64,000 bases of DNA from assembly GCA_949358305.1 (NCBI GenBank), contig OX442322.1:3782001-3846000 (forward strand), written 5' to 3'. Below the pieces are notes generated by a model. The model was given only the letters and a program-made list of their open reading frames with translations, ran no database searches and was not told the origin of the DNA. Source of the stretch: Strigamia acuminata (lineage: Eukaryota > Arthropoda > Chilopoda > Geophilomorpha > Linotaeniidae). The position numbers were made by a program, and so were the translations under genes. Below, in pieces: positions 28,689-39,988 of this stretch; the stretch's first letter is position 1, and the number at the start of each line of letters is the position of its first letter.

Positions 28689-31266
28689 CTTCTTCAGGAA
28701 GTTTGTTCCAAATCACGGAACTATTGCCGCACCATACACACGTATGATGAATGAGAAAACTCCATTTGAATGGGGAGATGAGCAGACAGAAGCTTTTAAT
28801 AGAATTAAAGAGCTACTGTGTGGTGACAATTGTCTCCATAAACCAGACATGACTTTGCCATTTGTCGTCATGACTGACGCTTCTCATGAAGGCTTAGGAG
28901 CTGTCCTTTGCCAAGATGTCGATATATTCGACGAAAGGAAACAGAAAAACATTTCTGTACCCAGACCTGTAGCTTATGCAAGCAGAGTTTTACGTGGAGC
29001 GGAGAAGCGTTATACAACGCCGGAACTCGAATGTCTCGCAGTCGTGTGGGCTATCGATCGATTTAAACCATATCTCGAATATGGTACGTTCACTTTAGAG
29101 TCAGATGCAGAAGCACTGAAATGGTTGATGCGAACGCCTGAACCATCTGGGAAATTTGGCCGATGGGCCTTAAGAATCCAATGTGGAAATTTTAAAATTG
29201 TTTTTCGAAAAGGTGCTGCTAATCAAGTTGCAGACGCACTTTCTAGAGCTCCACTAACAGAGGAAGACATTCCTCTTCGAGATCATGTGGAACCTGTCGA
29301 AATTAAACAATACTGGCCTGATTGGGACGGAAATCCTTCTGTTTCATTAAATCGTGCCCCTGAGAAACGAGAATTTTTGGCTAGTATGCGTTCCTATTTT
29401 TCAGAAAATTCTAAAGAATGTTCTGAAGAAAGGGAGGGGGAGGAAGTACAAGAAACCTTGTACAGTGCGTTGACAGACGTACTTAAGGAAGTCCCTCCTA
29501 CAAGGAGAGAAATAATAGATGCTCAGTTACTAGATACTGAATGCAAACGCATTCGAGAATATTTATTGAATGACAAGGTTGTTGGGATACCACAATCTGA
29601 AATAAAAGAATGGAAAAACAAAGTCAAAAACTATTGTTTAGAAAAAAAAGAAGTTGATGGTGATCAAATGATCATCTATTTTAACCCTTCGTTCGAAGAG
29701 GAATTAAACGATTCGGGAAATGGCTTTAAAGCCGTTGTACCCAGTGCACTCGTAAAACGAGTACTCTTCGCTTGTCATGGCCACCTCCTAAGCGGTCACG
29801 CTGGGATGAGTAAGACGCTTGAGCAAACGCGTTTAATATATTTCTGGCCTGGTATGAGTAGAAGTGTCAGGAACTACGTCAAAAGCTGCACGCACTGTGC
29901 TCAGTACAAGCCTATTCAACAGAAAAGGCACGCAGCTCCTTACACACCACACAACATGACCAATCCTTGGGAATGTATTAACATGGACTTGATGGGCCCG
30001 AAACCCGCGGGAAGGTCCCAAAACCAGTATATCTTTGTCATTATTGACAATTGTACCAAGTTCGTTGAAATTAAGGCTTTGACCAAAGCCACGAGCGCTA
30101 ACTGCGTTCAGGAATTAAGATCTGTTACAAACAGATGGGGACACCCCAAAAAGATTGTGAGTGATAACGGAAAACAATTTGTTTCCGATATTTACAATGA
30201 GTATTGCGAAATGTACAACATTCGCCCGTCCCATACAATCACGTATCATGCCCAGGCGAACCCGACAGAGCGAGCCAATAGGGACATCAAAACCATGCTT
30301 GCTTTGTACACAGATGTGCACACGCAATGGCCACGTTATCTAGACGAATTCGCGTTTGCGATGCGAAATAATGTCTCGGCGGCAACTGGCTCAAGCCCGA
30401 TGCTGCTGAACACGGGGAGAATCGTAACATTACCCTTCGACCCAAGGATTATTAAACATGCCAATCCATTTGACAAAGAAAACCCAGAGAAATATGTCAG
30501 AGTACTATTGGATGTATTGCGCAGATCGCATCAGGAGATGCATCGCAGAATTCAATTGAATTTTGAACGACATAGAAAAATACACAAACAAAAGTTCGTA
30601 ATTACGGAGTTCGAAGTTGGAGATCTAGTTTGGAAACAAACTCACATCCTCTCTTGCGCAGATAAAAATATTTCTGCTGGTTTCGCTGAGAAGAGAGATG
30701 GACCGTGGGAAATTACTAAAGTACTTCCAGGCGGAGCGTATAAATTACGCAAATTATCTGATGGTTCGATCGAAAAATCAGTGAACATTAAAGCGTTGTA
30801 CCCCTATACGCCCTCATACCCGATTGAGACTTGGAAAGTAGGACAAAAGTCCGCCTCTTACTCGCCTCAAGAAAATCCTAAATGGATGGATGAAAGTAAC
30901 CAACTTCCGGATGCTGAAGAAATGGAATTAATTCCTGAAACTTCCTCAGAAATTCCAATGGAATTATCCGACTCAACTTCGGTGCAAATTGACAAATCTG
31001 CGCCCATTAAGTCTAAACATAGACATAGACAACGATTAACTGCTATAGAAAAGAAAGCGGCGTTAAAAAGAGGCGAAGTTCCAAAGAAACCGCCTCGAAA
31101 ACCCCGCAAACCCCAACCGTTAGTTCCGCGAACTAGCCTTCGTCCTCGACGAGAGCGAAAGCCGAATCCTAAATATTCGGATGAAAATTTCGTGCGAAAT
31201 ATTTCCGCAGTATTTAAGAAACCGTACCAACAACACGGCAAAGCCTCAAAGTTTTGTTGGAATTGA
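28676..31266 (+). CDS. GyB-2 pol remnant: RNase H and integrase
   Basis: After the deletion junction the frame reads FHGMTNFFRKF (end of RT), then RNase H (FVVMTDASHEGLGAVLCQD, ESDAEALKWL), integrase zinc finger (CHGHLLSGHAGM ... SCTHCAQYK), DDE core (CINMDLMGPKPAG, SDNGKQF, NPTERANRD), SH3-like domain (VGDLVWKQTHIL) and a basic tail ending KFCWN. It stays open to its natural end, unlike GyB-1. Protease and the RT palm are absent. Without the slippery site and with a shifted junction it is unlikely to be translated as a gag-pol fusion. Confidence 0.88.
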
Positions 31267-32320
31267 CAAGTTTTATCCAAAACTTGAAGACTGTAATTAT
31301 TTACATGTCTAACAGGTGTAGTGATTCATAATCTCAACACCGGGGGACACAATGATATAAAAAATGTCGAAATTTATATTAAAAATATGAATTTGTTGCA
31401 ATAAGTTAAAATATTTGACGGAATATTTTATTGTTAGGTCAGATTTGTCTGTATTTTATCTAAAATACAGAGAATTACTTTGAAAAGTGATGATCTCGCC
31501 TCTTCACGAGGATACGAGATTTACGAGGTGTGATTAAACCTCGAACCCGACAATTAATAGGGAATAAAATTCCCAGGGTTCATTGCACCAAACACTTCGT
31601 AAAAACACGTGGATACAAGTTGACTTCGTCCCTTCGTCTCCTCTTCATTTTTTCGACTCGAGAATTTCAACGCTAATTCACTTAGCCAACTTCAAACACG
31701 AAACTTCCGACAGTAAGTAGTTTCGTTATTATTCTTTGACCAAAGAATTGAAAAAATTGTTCGCAACAATTGAAAAATATCGGCGTCCCGATAAAAAGTT
31801 ATAAATTCACGTGTTGTTGTAAGCGTGAATCGGCATTAAATTACTCTGGAAGTTTAACTATTCGGTCGAATAGTTTAGTTTTAAATTTAATAATTAATTA
31901 TTAAGTTTAAGTACGTAGGCACTAATTATTTAAAACAAGTCGCGGTCGAGGCTTGCATAAATTATTTAGCGGTGAATTTTCGATTTGAGATATTTGGTAT
32001 ACTAAGTGTTAATTAATTAATACGAGGTTTATTTTGATATTCAAAGATTGAATTAAATAGTGTATAGAAACTATAAAGAATTTTTCTTTTGAAAAATCAA
32101 CAAGTTGCGATTTTCGATGAAAATCCCTGTCAGACGAGTCCATTCTCATGTCATAAACATAAGGGGAATGTGACTCATTAGTGTCACGTGTTAAGGGTTA
32201 TAAATAACTCGAGTTGTGTGTTTCGTTGCGAACAATACATTTTAATTCTTTGGACTCAAGGAATGATTATTTCAAAATGGAATTATTTTTTTAATAAATT
32301 AATTTATTTTGATTAATCAG
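31267..32320 (+). other. GyB-2 spacer between pol and ORF3
   Basis: Non-coding and hairpin-rich (for example GGGAATAAAATTCCC at about 31560). An internal polypurine-like CCGGGGGAC (31340-31348) is followed by ACAATGAT, resembling the tract and LTR start at 34579-34597. The end TTTTGATTAATCAG (32307-32320) looks like a splice acceptor for ORF3. Confidence 0.6.
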
Positions 32321-33441
32321 ATGGGAGGTGTAAACACCGTTCAAAACGAAGTCATCGACGTCACCGTCATGAAAGCTCGAGCTCATCGACTTCGTCTAGT
32401 GACAAACAGCGTCGTTCGGCAGAACGTGCATACATGAGGGCCCAACCGATACCGACGGCGCCCGCCTCGATGTACGCCCTGACGCCGCTGCAACTCGCAA
32501 CGCTAAATTGGCTGAGCGTCCATCCGGACGGACTCCCGCTCGACTTAAATGCGGTGATGCAGGTCCCATCCACATCTGCACAGCCAACCGTTTATGAGTC
32601 GGCGCAATTGGCCCCGTTGGCCCAGGTGGTACATCCGCCCGCGAACGTTATCAACGTCCCACTGGCCCCGCATTCACCAGAATTTCGGCCGCCAACTGCA
32701 AGCGTGGCGCCTACCGTCGCCAACACGTCGAATGCGACTGCACCGACTGTGGCAGGGCAAGCAACGTCTGATGTACGTTTTCCTGCCGGTGCTGAATCTT
32801 CGGCATCCGAATACGGATGGAACGAGCCGCCGCCGGGCGCTTTGCGTTTTTCAGAGCCTGTTTCTCGCAACCGCGAGTACCGAGCAGCCAATAAGGCAAG
32901 AAAGAAGGACGAGAAGGCCCGCCTACGCAAAGAACAGTGCGAGCGTGACATGGCCGCAGGAATTCCGCACGATAACATCGTAACGGACCAGGCAACAGAG
33001 ACAATCTGCCCGTTCTGCGTCGGCTGCGGGTGGTGCTGCGGTGCATCCGCAGGGTCTTCTTTGATGCGTTGTCCAAATTGTCGTGGAAGGAAAACGCGAC
33101 CGCGTTTGGAGCCGTGGAGGAAGGAGGTTCAGCCCCACGTAGTGAAAGGCATTAAGCCTAACGAGAAGCGATGTTGGGCTCACTGCCCAAAGTGCCGACT
33201 TTTCCTAAATAGTCGTGGCGAAGCGGTTTACATCGACCCCCGTTTCCTCACCTGGACCCGCGCTGAAGCCAACGCCGGTGTAAGAGTCGAACTCCTTCGA
33301 CAATCGCCACCGCCGTCCGAGAACTCTGAAGTTTCTACTGAAACTGTCCAGGCCACTGAAAGCGTCGGAAGCGAGGTGCAGGAAGAATTCGTTCGACCGA
33401 GAACGATGTCGCGTGGTCGAGGCTGCCTCACGCTCGACTGA
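32321..33441 (+). pseudogene. GyB-2 ORF3: accessory zinc-binding protein (frameshift and stop)
   Basis: The ATG at 32321 is in the same context as in GyB-1, but one G is missing in its fourth codon, so the main frame (open from 32434) is out of phase with it. The main frame has an N-terminal motif LTPLQLATLNWLSVHPDGLP, then RAANKARKKDEKARLRK, CERDMAAGIPHDNI, CPFC, GCGW, CPNC, EPW, VVKGIKPNEKRCWAHCPKC and AVYIDPRFL. A TGA at 33439 follows CLTLD, where GyB-1 has CGA (a CpG transition). It has no signal peptide or membrane span. Base composition is much more GC-rich than the adjacent pol. Confidence 0.78.
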
Positions 33442-33837
33442 GCCAAGGAAATTGCCAAGGTTCAGCGAACCAACATCTTGGCACGAGGGCGAGCCCGTAA
33501 GCTTCGACAGGCTGTAGAAGCATCGTCTAAACCCGTGGAGAATCCTCCAGCGGCCGTAACCGACGTGTCCAGCGCCCCTCCAGCGTCTAAGTCCGAGACT
33601 TCAGACGACGCTCAGTTTGAGGACGCCGAAGAGCTGCTTTCCGTCGTTGATTTCGTGGCTGAGCTTCTCGACGACATGCCGTTTCCGCCTCCGAGTCCGG
33701 AAGAGATTGAAGCTCCGGAGGAAGCTGTGTTTTCCGCCGTCTCGACAGAGGCGACTGAAGAATCTGATTTTCTGACTTCTACTGAAGTCGAGAAGAGGGA
33801 AGAGAAAGATTCGACTGACGTCGAAAAGAAGGAATGA
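33442..33837 (+). pseudogene. GyB-2 ORF3, acidic C-terminal tail
   Basis: Continues in the same frame after the TGA: a basic stretch (RGRARKLRQAVEA) and then an acidic Ser/Glu-rich tail (SETSDDAQFEDAEELL, FPPPSPEEIEAPEEA) ending EKKE. The acidic tail differs from the helical C-terminal domain of the GyA-1 ORF3. Confidence 0.65.
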
Positions 33838-34587
33838 AAAAGGACAAAATTAACATTCGTTATTTTTCCGAGTGGAAATTTTTATGACTAAAAATGTTCC
33901 AAGTGTTTGTTGTGTTTTTTGCAATTACGAAATATTCTCATGAGTGTTGTGTTTGTTTGGTTTCAAGATCTTGAACTAATTATTTAAATATTCATAAGAA
34001 TATAGTTGATTTAAAATTGGATTCAATTTAATTTGTTTTGTTTTCGAATTCAATTTGGATGTTTATTTAAACTAATCATATTAATATATGTTTGTTTGAT
34101 TTATTTGCAAATTTCATAATTATTTGTGGAAACTTTGTGTTTATTTTGCTTTGATCGAAGCGTTAAAGAATTTCAAGTTGAAATTCGTTAATTTTTTATG
34201 ACATTCGTAATAAAGAATTAGTAGTTTAGATTTTCCGATAAATAAAATTTTGCATAAATTTATTTTATTTAATCATCTGGATAATTAATAAGCTGTGAAG
34301 AAGTTTATTTGATGGAGAAAATAAAATTTCTATCGAAATTAGTTTTCTCGAACATGTATCCATGTTCGGACGAGTTCATTTCCGTCGCTTAGCAACCGGG
34401 AGTTGCGTTGTACAGGGAAGCCGATTAGTCTAATCAGGTAACGAAGTTTCTGAAAGAAATAACGTGATTAAGTTTAATAAAAATACTTACCCAGTGGATT
34501 AATTCGATAGAATTAGGTGAACATTTCTTATACATTAAGAATGACAATTGAAGAGTTAGTAAACTCTATGCTTGTCACCGGGGGATG
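33838..34587 (+). other. GyB-2 3' UTR and polypurine tract
   Basis: Non-coding, hairpin-rich: GAATTTC/GAAATTC (34168-34186), AATTTC/GAAATT (34325-34340), CGAACATG/CATGTTCG (34349-34368) and TAATTC/GAATTA (34500-34515). CACCGGGGGATG (34576-34587) directly before the LTR is the polypurine tract. Confidence 0.7.
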
Positions 34588-36172
34588 TGTGATGATTACA
34601 AATCCGTATTTATCAATGTTCACAATAGATGGCGCTGTTTACCAAACGCGCGTAATTCAAACTCGATAAAACTAAAAAGTGTGATAAATAATTATTTAGA
34701 CACGGTGAATAAAATAAGACTATTTTATTCGATATAAACTAAGTATTATTTACTTGACAATGTTGATTCTATCGAATCAATATCTACATTACTTACCTGT
34801 CGAAGGGAACCAATCGGACCCTTTCGGACCCCAACTGGGCCCATCTGGACGTAGTCATGTATTAGGTCCGGACTAGTGACCCACGAATCCGTTGATTCGT
34901 ACGCTGATTGGCTGTCGCCAATCTAGTAGTTCTACAGAACTATATAAGCATCAGTTTCTCACTCACTCACCCCCCTGGCTTGATAACTGAACACGTATAT
35001 TGTCTGTAGTTGAATTGTTATCGTTTGATTTCATTATTCTCTATCGACACATCAGGCCACCTCAGCTCTCCACAGTTAGTATTCATTACTATTTTGTTAT
35101 TGCTGTTGTAGGGCTATTTCGGGAAGGCTAACTCCGGTAATAGACATGCATTCGCATGAAATGGCCCCGTAACGTTAGCCAGCTGTTCTACGGGACAGTA
35201 GGATTTCGTACGGTGGCTTAATATAACGGTCGTATACAGTACGACCTTGCTAAATGAAAGTAGGTCCCTCAGCTAACTGGCCTCAGTCCGCTGCAGGATG
35301 GTTGTTGTAAACAGCCCATGCAGGTTCCCGTCTTTCTACGATTGGTCCTTCCGCTCGTTAAAAGTCGGTAAAGGCCTGATGCACAGGTAACACGCCGGGT
35401 TGGTAGCCCGTGAGTAATATCTTCAAGATGTTGCGATAAATAACTACCTGGATAATGGTAATCCAACGGCAGTGGCCGACTAATATTTTACCCGGTGCTC
35501 GATCTACTGATCCCCTCATCGTAAGGCATGCTGGCGGATGGAGGAGTCAAATCCTCCCGCGATGGTTCTCTCGACCGTCGTGACGGTCCCCGCCCCATCG
35601 TACCCTCCGGGTTAGTAACCCGTGAATGATATATAAAATATATCGTGTTAAACAAATTACTCGGGCATTGGTAATCCTGTATTGGCAATATCTTTTTATA
35701 CCGGTAAGTCCATAGAAATGTTTACCTGGTGGTTGGTACCACCGATAGCGAGTTAAAGCACACAATTAAATACTCGGCGCCTGATCACGAGATCTTGTCG
35801 TCGTAAGGCATGCTGGCGGATGGAGTCTCAACAACTCCCGCGACGTTCTCTCAATTGTCGTGACGGTCCCCGCCCAATTAATATTTATACAACAATTCAT
35901 TTGTTGTATTCCACTAATTACTTTACTTTTATTCATTTGGAACATGGAATATTCTGCTGAATATTCCTACTTAGGCGAAGGACTCTTCGCATTATTAGAT
36001 ACTCGAGCTGCGGACCAAATACGTCTCCGTAGCGATATTTGTGACGATGCCGCAAGTCAGCCGTATCCCTCTGGCTTCGCCCGGATCCTCAACCAGTTGA
36101 TGCCGCCCGTTTACACGCGTCAAGAACCCATCTTTTGTTGTTAATATTTAGTAATAAATATGTTATGTCACA
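34588..36172 (+). repeat. GyB-2 3' LTR
   Basis: Starts TGTGATGATTACAAATCC after the polypurine tract. The end is inferred at 36172 from the matching TCACA terminus, giving 1585 bp, similar to the GyA LTR. It holds a TATA-like CTATATAAG (34940-34948) and two related ~80-bp modules with GCATGCTGGCGGATGGAG (about 35527 and 35809) followed by GTCGTGACGGTCCCCGCCC. Perfect hairpins include GAATAAAATA/TATTTTATTC (34707-34730) and GGAATATTC/GAATATTCC (35946-35967). Confidence 0.7.
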
Positions 36173-36487
36173 CTAAAACTGTAAGTTATTTCTATTCGAT
36201 CACGTATTCATGTTTGTAAAGGCTTCCGTAGCTTATCTCGGTTAGGTTGTTGCTAAACCTAGCAACGTCTTGTATAAACCGAATTATCTATCTCAAAAGG
36301 ACTAATAAATTAGCCCAAAAGTAGAATCGTCACAAACTTTAAATGTAACTTTACATAGAATAATAATAATGGAAATAATAATTCGGAACATCGAGCCGGG
36401 TACTGTTAAATTATCGCTACGGAAGCCCGAAAATTCCCACTGGAACTCGATGATCCTCAAAATTCGGGTAAAACTAAATTAAGAATG
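36173..36487. other. Non-coding sequence downstream of Cop-1
   Basis: Lies between the inferred GyB-2 LTR end and the Cop-1 stop codon. It should contain the 3' UTR and possibly part of the 3' LTR of Cop-1, but I could not define an LTR start or polypurine tract. Confidence 0.35.
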
Positions 36488-39400
36488 TCACGATAGGTTG
36501 AAATTGAAAATCCTGGAAATCAGCAGACGCAGTTGAGGTGAGCTTAACCATTTAGTAAAAATGTCTGCCACGTTCATTGATCCGGGGACTTTGCGCAATT
36601 GAAATGCACCTGCTGTGTACCATTCCCGAATCCAATGAAATTTCACTCGGATATGTTTCGTTTCACTGTTCTCCACATCATTTGATGTGAATTGGATGGA
36701 AGAAAGCGCATCGGAGAACACTATAGGTGGTGAAGATCTATTCAGCATCGGGACGGAACTGTAGACGTAGTCGAGCCAATACAGCTCCCTGACGCACTCA
36801 ACGAGTGCGACAAACTCCGCCTCCATCGTTGAGCACGCCACGCTGGTCTGTTTTCTACAACTCCATCCGATGGGGACGTTTCCAATATAGGCTATATACC
36901 CGCCGAAACTCAAAGAAGTGCTGACTTCAGTGGCCCAGGACGCGTCAGTATATCCCCATAGTTGTCCATTGGAACAATTGGACAGTTCAATTCCGTAATC
37001 CAAAGTGTGGCCTACGTAGCGCACAACCTGTATGAGCGCCTTGATGTGAGTGTGGTTGTAGCAATTGTTGAACTGTGACAACATTATCACTGAGAATACT
37101 ATATCAGGTCGTGTCCTCGATGCGAGGAAGAGAAGAGAGCCAATTAACGAACGATAAGGAAATTCAGGCAAGTCCTCTTTCGACCCTTTGACGAGCGTTG
37201 TCCCTGGTGTTACTGGAACCTTGATGAGTTTATCGGCAATAATTTCAAATTTCTTGAGAATCTTCTGTATGTATGCGCGTTGAATGATGAATATTCCTTT
37301 GGGAGTACGGATGAACTCTACACCTAAGAGTTTCGTAATTGGTCCTAAATTCACGACATCGAATTTGGTGCTAATAAGGGCAATTAATTGCGTCAGGACG
37401 CCATCCGTCGCGTAAAATAGAACTATATCATCGACGTATATTAGCATCACGGCGGAAGTTCCGTATATGTACACACAATTGCACCCTGGTAATCTCCGAA
37501 ATCCCAAATCGCGCAATGTCTGATCAAGTTTTTCAAACCATTGGCGCCCGGACTGGTGGAGTCCATAGAGCGATTTTATCAGGAGCTAAACATGATTTGG
37601 GTTAGAACATGTCGCGCCAGCTGGAATGCGCATTTACACTTTATGCGCAAGATCGCCGTATAGGTACGCGCATTTCACATCTAAGTGCGCGTCCTTCCAT
37701 TCTTTAAGGACTACTAATAGGCAGAAGAATAGGCGTATCAATACAAAGTTGACCACAGGGCTGAAGACTTCGTCATAGTCTACTCCTAAAGTTTGACGAA
37801 AACCCTGTGCCACTAATCTGGCGCGATATCCAGCTGGTTTGCCTAGAGCATCTTCCTTCAGTTTGAAGAGCCACTTGCATCCTAATATGGTCGTGTTTTC
37901 CGGTTTTGGAACCTCTTCATAGACGCCTCTCTTTGCAAAAGTGTCTAACTCTTCATTAATGGCTTCCTGCCATTTTGTCGCATCCGGAAATCTCACAGCC
38001 TCTGCGTAACTAGTGGGGTCACGGCGACACAAATGTACTCTAGGAAGGGGTAGCGGAATGTCTTCTAATTCATATTCCATATTGCCAAAATAAAACAATT
38101 CGGGATCATAAGGAATGTTGTTCATATGACAGAATTCTTCAACGTCACCTCTAGAACGTAATCGGAGTCCTGCTTCTGGGAAATAATAGACATCGATTTT
38201 GAGTTTACCGGGTTCCTGCACTTTGCGCAAATGTTCCTCCCTTTTCCAGTGTCTACACTCAGTATTTCCACCAATGTAACGCCATTTATATGCAGTTGCA
38301 GCTCCAGTTGGAGGTGGACCATGGTGGGCTGCTTGATGAGCTTGTGGCGCATTTCCACGAGAGCCTCGACGAGCATTTACAAAACTTGGAGGTGAACCAG
38401 GTGGTGTATGACTTGGTGTATTGCCGGGAGTAATAACTGGACTCGGCACTGGCGTTATTACTGAAGTAATCAAAGGGGCTCGAATAGGAGATCCCGGAGT
38501 TGGAGTGGCTGGCGAAGTCCGGAATTGAGCACCCGCTGGGGTCGAATCGTCAGAGTCATAGTCCGTATCACATTCATCCTCTGAATCCGGAAATTTGGGC
38601 TAATCAGTATATTCCAGTCCGTCGTCAAACCTCACATGCGGTTGAGAAACTCGCAATGGTTGATAAGTTTGCGATGTTTGGCGCATTTGATTCATATCTG
38701 GTCCCATCCATGGCTCTTGCGGACCTCGATAATGATTAGATCGTTTGTACGATTGCCGTTCGTCAATTCGGACGTGAATGGATTCGATGACTTTATTGTC
38801 TTTTGGATTCCAGATGCGATAACCTCGCGTTGAGGTGGCGTAACCAACTAAATAGCCCTCCCAAGCTCGTGGATCCAATTTGTCTCTGCCAGGCGCTGTG
38901 TGATGTACCCAGCACTTTGAGCTTAATTTCCGAAGGTGTCGGAGTGAAAGGGCACGTCGGCGCCACAAAATGTAGGGCACCTCATTTTTGAGACGAGAAT
39001 GAGGGCACCTGTTCTTGATATACGAGAATGTCACTGCGAATTCCGCCCAAAGTTCATTCGGAAGTCCAGTTTCATCTAGGATGGCACGCGTGTAATCCGC
39101 CATGGTGCGGTTTATTCTCTCCGCTGTGCCATTCATAGCGGGGCTATGTGGATTGGTCCGTTGGGCTTGAATTCCGGTCTCCTTTAAATAGCGGTCGAAT
39201 TCGTTTGATAAGAACTCCCCTCCTCGGTCGGTTCGGATGGCCTTCACTCGTTTGCCCGTCACTCGTTCAATTCGCGTGACGTAGTCTTTGAAGAGTCCAA
39301 ATACTTGGGATTTTTGGGCCATCGGAAATATCCAGGCATAGCGCGTGGCGTCGTCAATAATAGTTAGCACATAACGCGCGCCTCCGTAGGAAGTCGTTCT

Positions 39401-39778
39401 TGAGGCTCCCCACACGTCCATGTGCAGGAGATCTAAAGCCTTGGTTGCAATGGGGTGCGCATCCGGCTTGTGAGAAATGCGCGTTGATTTCGCAATTCTG
39501 CAATGATTGCATGATAGTTCTTTGTTCACTTCTGCCGGTGTAACACCGTACACTTGGTCATTTCCGGCCAAAAGCTTCATTGCATTGGTGTGAAGATGAC
39601 CCAATCTGCTGTGCCATATTCCTGTCGCATCCTTTTTGACCGTAGGCGCTGCAACTTTCTTTTGATTCGCCGACTTTGGATTCGGTGTGGAAGTCGGAGG
39701 AATTGTTTTTAATGTGTCGGCAAAGGATGGGACTTGAGGTAATGGATTGGTAGGAACAGGTACAGGAGGTGTCTTGGA
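36488..39778 (-). pseudogene. Cop-1 pol: Ty1/Copia integrase, RT and RNase H, decayed
   Basis: One minus-strand reading frame with three in-frame stops (near 38600, 37634 and about 37586). It carries the GAG-pre-integrase/zinc region (WHSRLGHLHTNAMKLL, CNHCRIAKSTR), integrase core (HMDVWGASRTTSYGGARYVLTIIDDATRYAW, RTDRGGEF, MNGTAERINR), RT (GCKWLFKLKEDALGKPAGYRARLVAQGFRQTLGVDYDEVFSPVV in pieces, active site YVDD) and complete RNase H (TDASWATEVS, KHIRVKFHWIREW). The upstream part is separated by Cop-2 and resumes at 59093. Confidence 0.88.
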
Positions 39779-39988
39779 TGTAGGACACTCGCCAAAATAT
39801 TCATAAACGCAGTGGAAATAATAAAATACCCGATATATGAATGTCCTATCCAATAAATCGTCAAACGTCGGGCGGCGCGTCGTTAGGCTTTCCGGCGATG
39901 CGTATGCTCGGCGTCGTTCGCGTTGTGGAAACGTTCGCTCCTCGGGACGTGTATTCAACGTGAAATACAACGTAAATAAATATAAAGT
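39779..39988 (-). repeat. Cop-2 3' LTR, part 1 (split by GyA-1)
   Basis: Matches 58228-58437 of the right LTR and ends in AAGT, the GyA-1 target site. The LTR happens to carry an open frame that continues into Cop-1, which is not a real gene. Confidence 0.9.

Larger units (their letters stand above)
25681..36172 (+). mobile_element. GyB-2: defective Ty3/Gypsy copy lacking protease and RT core
   Basis: Leader, gag, RNase H-integrase part of pol, spacer, ORF3, 3' UTR and 3' LTR are present in order and align with GyB-1. The 5' LTR and primer site are missing because the left end is replaced by the inverted GyA LTR. An internal deletion joins gag to the end of RT at about 28676. GyB-1 and GyB-2 lie head to head, forming a large inverted repeat around GyA-2. 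Confidence 0.88.

Noticed and set aside
35860-36144. A 94-codon plus ORF in the GyB-2 LTR
   Set aside because: It spans a perfect hairpin and LTR modules, with no motif and no counterpart in other LTRs.
39779-39970. N-terminal extension of the Cop-1 ORF (MYFTLNTRPEERT)
   Set aside because: It is the Cop-2 LTR read through in frame. The same peptide appears at 58222-58419 in the other LTR.
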